Of a stretch of DNA of 50,145 nt, positions 45,533-50,145 are shown in pieces. The notes below the pieces were generated by a model. It was not told where the DNA came from and ran no database searches. It saw only the letters and a list, made by a program, of their open reading frames with translations. Numbering within the stretch: position 1 is the first letter of the stretch; each line of letters begins with the position of its first letter. Source of the DNA: Zygophlyctis sp. KS116 (Eukaryota > Chytridiomycota). The position numbers were made by a program, and so were the translations under genes. The stretch is from the NCBI GenBank assembly GCA_054661495.1, contig BAAFSQ010000055.1, forward strand, positions 1 to 50,145, given 5' to 3'.

Positions 45533-45640
45533 TGAAATATATTCATGATTATTTTGATGAAATAAAAAGAGATGGAAGCACGAATGTGATTTTAACCGAC
45601 TTTTTAACAAACCGTCAGAGAAAGCAATACATATCCAAAC
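45533..45640. other. Boundary between the gene block and the transposon cluster
   Basis: About 108 bp of AT-rich DNA between the EFL1 stop and the first solo-LTR-like insert. I see no gene or terminator in it. Confidence 0.4.
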
Positions 45641-45807
45641 ATAATGTAGAGGGCTAGATCAATTCAGATGAACGTGTTTCATAGTCTAGGTTAGGTTTGG
45701 GAATTCTCATATATGGAAGTACTAGGAAATCAATTAGGTGTTAGGTTTATTTTAGTTCTAGGTTAATAATAATAAATTTTATCTCTGAGTTTCATCTCTA
45801 ACAATAA
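45641..45807 (+). mobile_element. Solo-LTR-like insert, copy 1, with 4-bp target duplication
   Basis: The body at 45645-45803 (159 bp) starts TGTAGAGGG and ends TCTCTAACA, so the ends are TG...CA with short inverted repeats. It is flanked by the direct repeat ATAA at 45641-45644 and 45804-45807. Most of it is repeated in inverted orientation at 48399-48577. It has no coding capacity. A solo LTR from a small LTR element is my first choice; a short non-autonomous element with the same ends is an alternative. Confidence 0.7.
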
Positions 45808-46839
45808 GATCAAGAGTTTGAAAATTTAGATTGATATTATTTTTCAACAAGTCATCTTCAGAATTTAGTGTATATGCAAATCGATTAGAGTTCCATTTCT
45901 GAACTAGTTTAAATACGAAAACTTTGTTCTTTAACATCAGATGTATCTAATGTATTGTCCATATTTATTCCTTGATAGCAAGCTTTTAGTGTCTATTATA
46001 TTTGCAAATTGCCATTTCTTATTCAGGTAGATTTTATTTGAATCAGAGAGTTTGATTTGTTCAAGATCGCGTAAAACCTTTAGGTATCCATTAAGAATTA
46101 AGTTATTTTTATAGATGTATAGTTTTCCAGAGTAATTATTAATCTTGAATTTCTCTTTTGAAGATTCTGCTGCTTTTTTAGCTAGATCATCAGCTATATC
46201 ATTATTGACAAGGTTAGAATGTGCTGCAACTTTAACAAATGTAGATGTGATTGTAAATTTACTCATTAGTATTTTCATTTGCTCTAGTATATGTTTTATT
46301 GTTCTTATTCATTAAAATATTCTTACATCCGTCAATAGCACAATCGGAATAAATCTTGATTGTTTGATTTGTGTTACATACTTCTAGAGCTCCTAATATG
46401 GCTATCCATTCCGCTTTTGTTGATGATGGATTATGATGATCGATCTTGATCATGATCTCTTTCAGATTTTGTCCTTGATTGTCCGTTATTAGTATTCCTG
46501 AACCCATTTTGTTATTGTCTTGTTTTAAGCTTCCATCTGTCCATATTTCTAGCTCAGTAACTTCTTTAGGTGTCTCATATCTGTCTTCTTGAAATTCATT
46601 TTGGATATGAACTCTATAGTCAAAAGCTTGAGATAAATCATAGTCTTGATATATATTACTCATTTTTTGCATGATAAATTGATACCAAGCGGGAACTTGA
46701 TCCCAGATTTTCTTTTTTAGAAATTTGAGATCCTCAAATCATAATAAAAAATCTGGGTTAGATGGTAATCTTAATTTATTTAAATCTAGTTTTAATTTAT
46801 ATAGTAATTGTTTTCCTTCAGTGTATATATTGTTTGGCA
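45808..46839 (-). mobile_element. LINE fragment with an RNase H domain
   Basis: Reading leftward, the frames encode the part of LINE ORF2 after the reverse transcriptase: a linker (KKKIWDQVPAWYQFIMQKM), then an RNase H domain with all four acidic positions (WTDGS, TKAEWIA, YSDCA and NNDIADDLAKKA). The sequence then runs into the start of the zf-RVT leader (SDVKEQSFRI, as at positions 1-30 of the window) and soon loses similarity. The RNase H domain is split between frames around 46270 and there is a stop in the linker, so the copy is dead. Its left end is covered by solo LTR copy 1; its right end meets the poly(A) of the LINE at 46840-48036. Confidence 0.8.
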
Positions 46840-48036
46840 TTTTTTTTTATTATTTAGTGGCAGCTATCCTATCAAAAAATACGTAGGTTTAGGGTTAAAT
46901 AATTTATATGATGTTATTTTTTAATTCCAACACTTAAAACATATTTCAATGTTTCAAGGTCTCTCATGATTTTGACTTTGGCAATTTTAATAAAATTGCA
47001 TTACATTGGCGAGTTGGCTTTAGACTACTCCAAAATTAGCTGCAATAGAAACCAGATACCAGGTCAGACACTGTACCTCTTAGGCCACCGATCATCATTT
47101 GATGATCTGCCCCTCCCCTCTCTTCCTCATCCCCCACATCAGGACGAGAAGCCACTCCTTTTGGTTTCTGTACAAGATTGTTTCTAATGTTCTTCTGGAT
47201 TGGTTGATTTAGTTTCAATTTGATCTTTATATTTGGTCTGTTTGATTGATTAAGTTTCAATTTAATCTTAATGATAGGTTTCTGTAAGTTTGTGAATGTA
47301 TATAGTTTGGTTTTGTGAGTTGTTTATGTCTTTTAAAACTTTGTTGTTCGACGGGTTGAGAAAGATGGTTTGCATCTTCCCATAGACGTTAATTTAAGGG
47401 TATTTTTCTTGGGATAGTTGCATGATAAGTCAATAATGTTATTTTTGAGATATTTGTGAGTTTATTTCTTTTTATATTATGATTTGTGTTTTTCTTAATC
47501 CTTTTTTTACCACGAGGAAGATTTTTGTTCTTGTCTTTGACTGCCTTGCATATAAACCGTATATTTCCAAGCATCTAACGTGAAATACAACCACAATTGT
47601 GAATTGACACTTGTCTTTTTAGTCTCTTTAAATTTTTTGATTAGACTATTAGAAATGATTACTTGAGCAGTTTCAGATTTTAGAAAATCTTCCATTCGAT
47701 TCTTTACTCCCAATATATACATTAAGTGATGAAATTTCGGTTTGATACCTTGGTTTTTCAAATTTTCGTACGTTTCATTGTCTTGAAGTCTCTTTACCAT
47801 TGTTTGGATCGTTTTGTTGTATAACATTTACAGTTGAACACATGATCCAAAGTTTCTTTTTCCAATGTACACCGCGGAGAAATATCATCTATGGTATATA
47901 ATTGATTTTTACTGATATTGTTCCATTTCAGGATTTGAGACAATACAGGTAACTTTTTAGTAATTGATAGAATTCTAAACTTTTGTTCTTTGGAATCTGA
48001 GACGTCAAAGATATTATTTCTATTGAAACCAAGTTT
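46840..48036 (-). mobile_element. 3' part of a LINE, second copy with poly(A)
   Basis: The minus strand repeats the layout of 1-1218: the leader DSKEQKFRI, the zf-RVT tail (SPRC...H...C, with one zinc cysteine replaced), the helical stretch (LMYILGVKNRMEDFLKSE), a lysine-rich tail, an acidic end, a 3' UTR with the shared GATAG...TAGCTGCC motif, and nine A at 46848-46840. Frames shift several times between 47500 and 47830, so it is inactive. The right end is the copia LTR at 48037, which shows that the copia element landed in this LINE; the missing 5' part should lie beyond the window. Confidence 0.8.
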
Positions 48037-48210
48037 TGTTATTATTACAGTACTTAAAATATTGATATCTGGAATGGATTGATGTTTTTCTATCAAGTAT
48101 GTCAAAATGTGTGGGTACTAGATAGACTGAGAGTTCAGTTATAAAAGATAAAAAAGAACTCTTAGGTTTGAGGCACCATAGTGGGGCGCATTGAGGCTTA
48201 TATTGTAACA
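48037..48210 (-). repeat. 3' LTR of the copia fossil
   Basis: The 174-bp repeat begins right after the purine tract GGAGGGGA, starts TGTTACAATAT and ends AATAATAACA, a perfect five-base terminal inverted repeat. Beyond it LINE sequence resumes directly. Confidence 0.75.
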
Positions 48211-48394
48211 TCCCCTCCTAAGCTGATAATCCAATACTTGATTGTAGATAATTAAATCGCGACGGTCCTAGAGCCTTCGTAAGCAGATCAGACACATTCT
48301 TTTCCGTTGAAATATAATCCACACAAATTTTCTTGTCTGAGATTGCTTCTCTTATAAAGTGATGTCGGACATCTATATGCTTTGTCCTTTGGTG

Positions 48395-48581
48395 ATTCTG
48401 TAAAGAGATGAAACTCTTTAAGATAAAATTTATTATTATTAACCTAGAACTAAAATAAACCTATTAATTGATTTCCTAGTACTTCCATATGTGAGATTCC
48501 CAAACCTACTTGTTTAGGCCTCAAACTCAAACCTACACTGTCAATCACGTTCATCTGAACTGATCTGTCCCTCTACAATTC
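48395..48581 (-). mobile_element. Solo-LTR-like insert, copy 2, inside the copia fossil
   Basis: The body at 48399-48577 (179 bp) is the inverted counterpart of 45645-45803: it starts TGTAGAGGGACAG and ends CTTTACA on the minus strand. The direct repeat ATTC flanks it at 48395-48398 and 48578-48581. Copia RNase H sequence is recognisable on both sides, so this insert is younger than the copia element. Two copies with different 4-bp target duplications show that it is an independent mobile family. Confidence 0.75.
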
Positions 48582-50145
48582 ATTGGATTTTTGGCTAGCT
48601 TTATGCTTCCTTGATTATCACCGAATAGTTGAACATATTGATCGACTGGATGATAATTGAGTGAAGTTAGTATTCCTTTCAGCCACAGTGCCTCTTGGGT
48701 CGCAGATGACATAGCCATATATTCTGCTTCAGTAGATGAGAGGGCGACAGTGGGCTGTAGTTTAGAATTCCAAGATATAGGACCTGCATTCAACGTAAAA
48801 ATGTAACCAGTCGTGGATCTTCGTGAATCAATGTCTCCAGCATAATCAGAGTCAACCATGCCTTTTAGCAGATGCCTTGGTCCCCCAACAATTATTCCTT
48901 TGTTTTTCGTCCCTTGGAGATATCGGAGAATCGTCTTCACAGCTTCCCAATGTTTTCTTCCAGGGTTTTGTAGAAATCTACAAACTTGATTGACTGAGTA
49001 TGCGATATCAGGGCGTGTGCCGCCAGAGAGATAGAGTAAAGATCCAACAGTTTAACGATATGGGATTTTCTCCATTTCTTGACGTTCTTCTTCGGATGCT
49101 GGACACATATGTAGACTTAGTTTCACGGACGGATCCATTGGTGCCGAGGAAGCTTCTAGTTTAGATCTGTGACTGTGAGTGTGAACATATCCAGGTTCTC
49201 CAAAGATTCGAAACCCCATCAGATTTGGAGTTTTCTGATGCCATAACTCGTATGGTGTTTTCGAATCTTTGCCTTCTAGTTTAGGAATTAGGTTGCGGGT
49301 TAAATTGGCCGCTTCATATGCAAGATTCCAGTAGAGTTTCGGAAATCCAGATAATTTTAGGTTACAGTTTCCAGGATTTGAATTGTTTGAATATTTCTCT
49401 CTGCGACCCCATTTTGCTGAGGTGTGTATTGCCTTTCAATTCCTTTCTCTTCACATAAAGAGACCATTCGATTATCAGTAAATTCCCTTCCATTATCAGA
49501 CCTTATTATCTCAGGGTATCTGCCGGTTTTGTTGCGGATGTGCATTATCAGATATTTGATTTTGATGAAACAATCAGATTTTCGTGGAATGGCATAAAAG
49601 AAAGAATATCGAGAGAAATCTTCAATGATGACCAGAAAATATTTCTCTCCACTGAGACGCTGGTCGATGCAAGATCCATGTGTAGAAGTTGACTGTAGTG
49701 CGGTTCCCAACTATAGAAGGGTAAGGTTTACGCTTATTTTTTATAAGGAGGCAGGTTTCGCAGTCTATTCCTTTTTCAATGAATGTAATATTATGTGAAT
49801 TAAGAAGCTTTCTAGTTGATTCAAGATTCAGGTGACCTAGTCTATTGTGCCAGGTTTGAATAGAAAGAGAGTTACATATAAGAGATTTTGTTTTATCACG
49901 TAGAGACCGTTAAATTCAGTTGATGTGAGATCACTTTCGGCAATATTTAAAAGGGCTCGCGTGTTTTCAGTTAAAGGTACGTGTATGATGCACCTTTAAC
50001 GAATAAAGTGGCTAAATTTTGTTTAGAGAGCTGTGATACAGAACGTATTCCTATAAGACTCCATTGATCTGTATATTTCCCAGGTCGAGAGTGCCTTTTT
50101 CTTGTGAGCGTAGGCCCACTCCTTTTGAGGCAGTCTCCACTAGCT

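Larger units (their letters stand above)
48037..50145 (-). mobile_element. Ty1/copia LTR retrotransposon fossil, 3' part
   Basis: Parts seen, in element order from the window edge leftward: the zinc-binding pre-integrase region, the integrase core (around 49350-49710, with the family SDNGREF motif), reverse-transcriptase remnants, the RNase H end of pol (copia type KNPMN and LSSTEAEYMAMS), a purine tract at 48211-48218, and a 3' LTR at 48037-48210 (174 bp, ends TGTTA...TAACA). The 5' LTR and gag lie outside the window. The element is broken in several places and also carries a younger insert at 48399-48577. It sits inside a LINE copy. I cannot estimate age without the second LTR. Confidence 0.85.

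Overview
The window is nuclear DNA of a small, AT-rich, gene-dense eukaryote. I assembled most genes by hand across very short spliceosomal introns: about 97 introns, nearly all 21-34 nt with a mode of 25-28 nt. Nearly every joined CDS comes out as a multiple of three and matches a well-known eukaryotic protein end to end. A complete IFT121/WDR35 gene means the organism builds a flagellum or cilium. Together with the compact layout, a Crinkler-type NTPase-nuclease gene and small secreted or membrane LRR proteins, this fits a zoosporic, early-diverging fungus or fungal relative (chytrid, rozellid or aphelid grade). That placement is inference; no rRNA or other direct taxonomic marker is present.

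Layout. 1-1218 is the 3' end of a LINE with a poly(A) tail that has landed in a small LRR gene (1219-2057). 2245-3444 holds a UPF0014/FetB-like membrane permease. 3606-5668 is a coiled-coil protein. 5665-8060 is a loose accessory zone with two more LRR-type membrane proteins, decayed gene fragments and hypothetical ORFs. 8419-10583 is the Crinkler-like gene. 10609-45532 is a dense block of conserved genes: PRP6, a coiled-coil protein divergent from IFT121, cytidine deaminase, a RING-H2 protein, CASP golgin, NDC80, MCTS1, an ankyrin-repeat protein, ERV46/ERGIC3, a NUP214/NUP159-type nucleoporin, a DHX33-like helicase, SF3B3/RSE1, a universal stress protein, a four-pass membrane protein, IDI1, a small ORF and EFL1/RIA1. 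45641-50145 is a nested transposon cluster: three LINE pieces or copies, a Ty1/copia fossil, and two short solo-LTR-like inserts with 4-bp target duplications.

The conserved genes do not form a pathway cluster; they are ordinary housekeeping genes packed closely. Two (PRP6, SF3B3) are spliceosome parts, which fits a genome that depends on splicing so many tiny introns. EFL1, the DHX33-like helicase and MCTS1 act in ribosome maturation or translation; CASP and ERV46 act in the early secretory pathway; NDC80 acts at the kinetochore. Packing is extreme: start codons of divergent genes lie 16-25 bp apart, same-strand genes are separated by as little as 13-18 bp, and the coding ends of three convergent pairs overlap.

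The most unusual signals are the uniform ultra-short introns, the LRR genes built from one-repeat exons of 69 or 72 nt with phase-2 introns, and a decayed reciprocal arrangement of LRR and Crinkler fragments around 7.1 and 8.3 kb.
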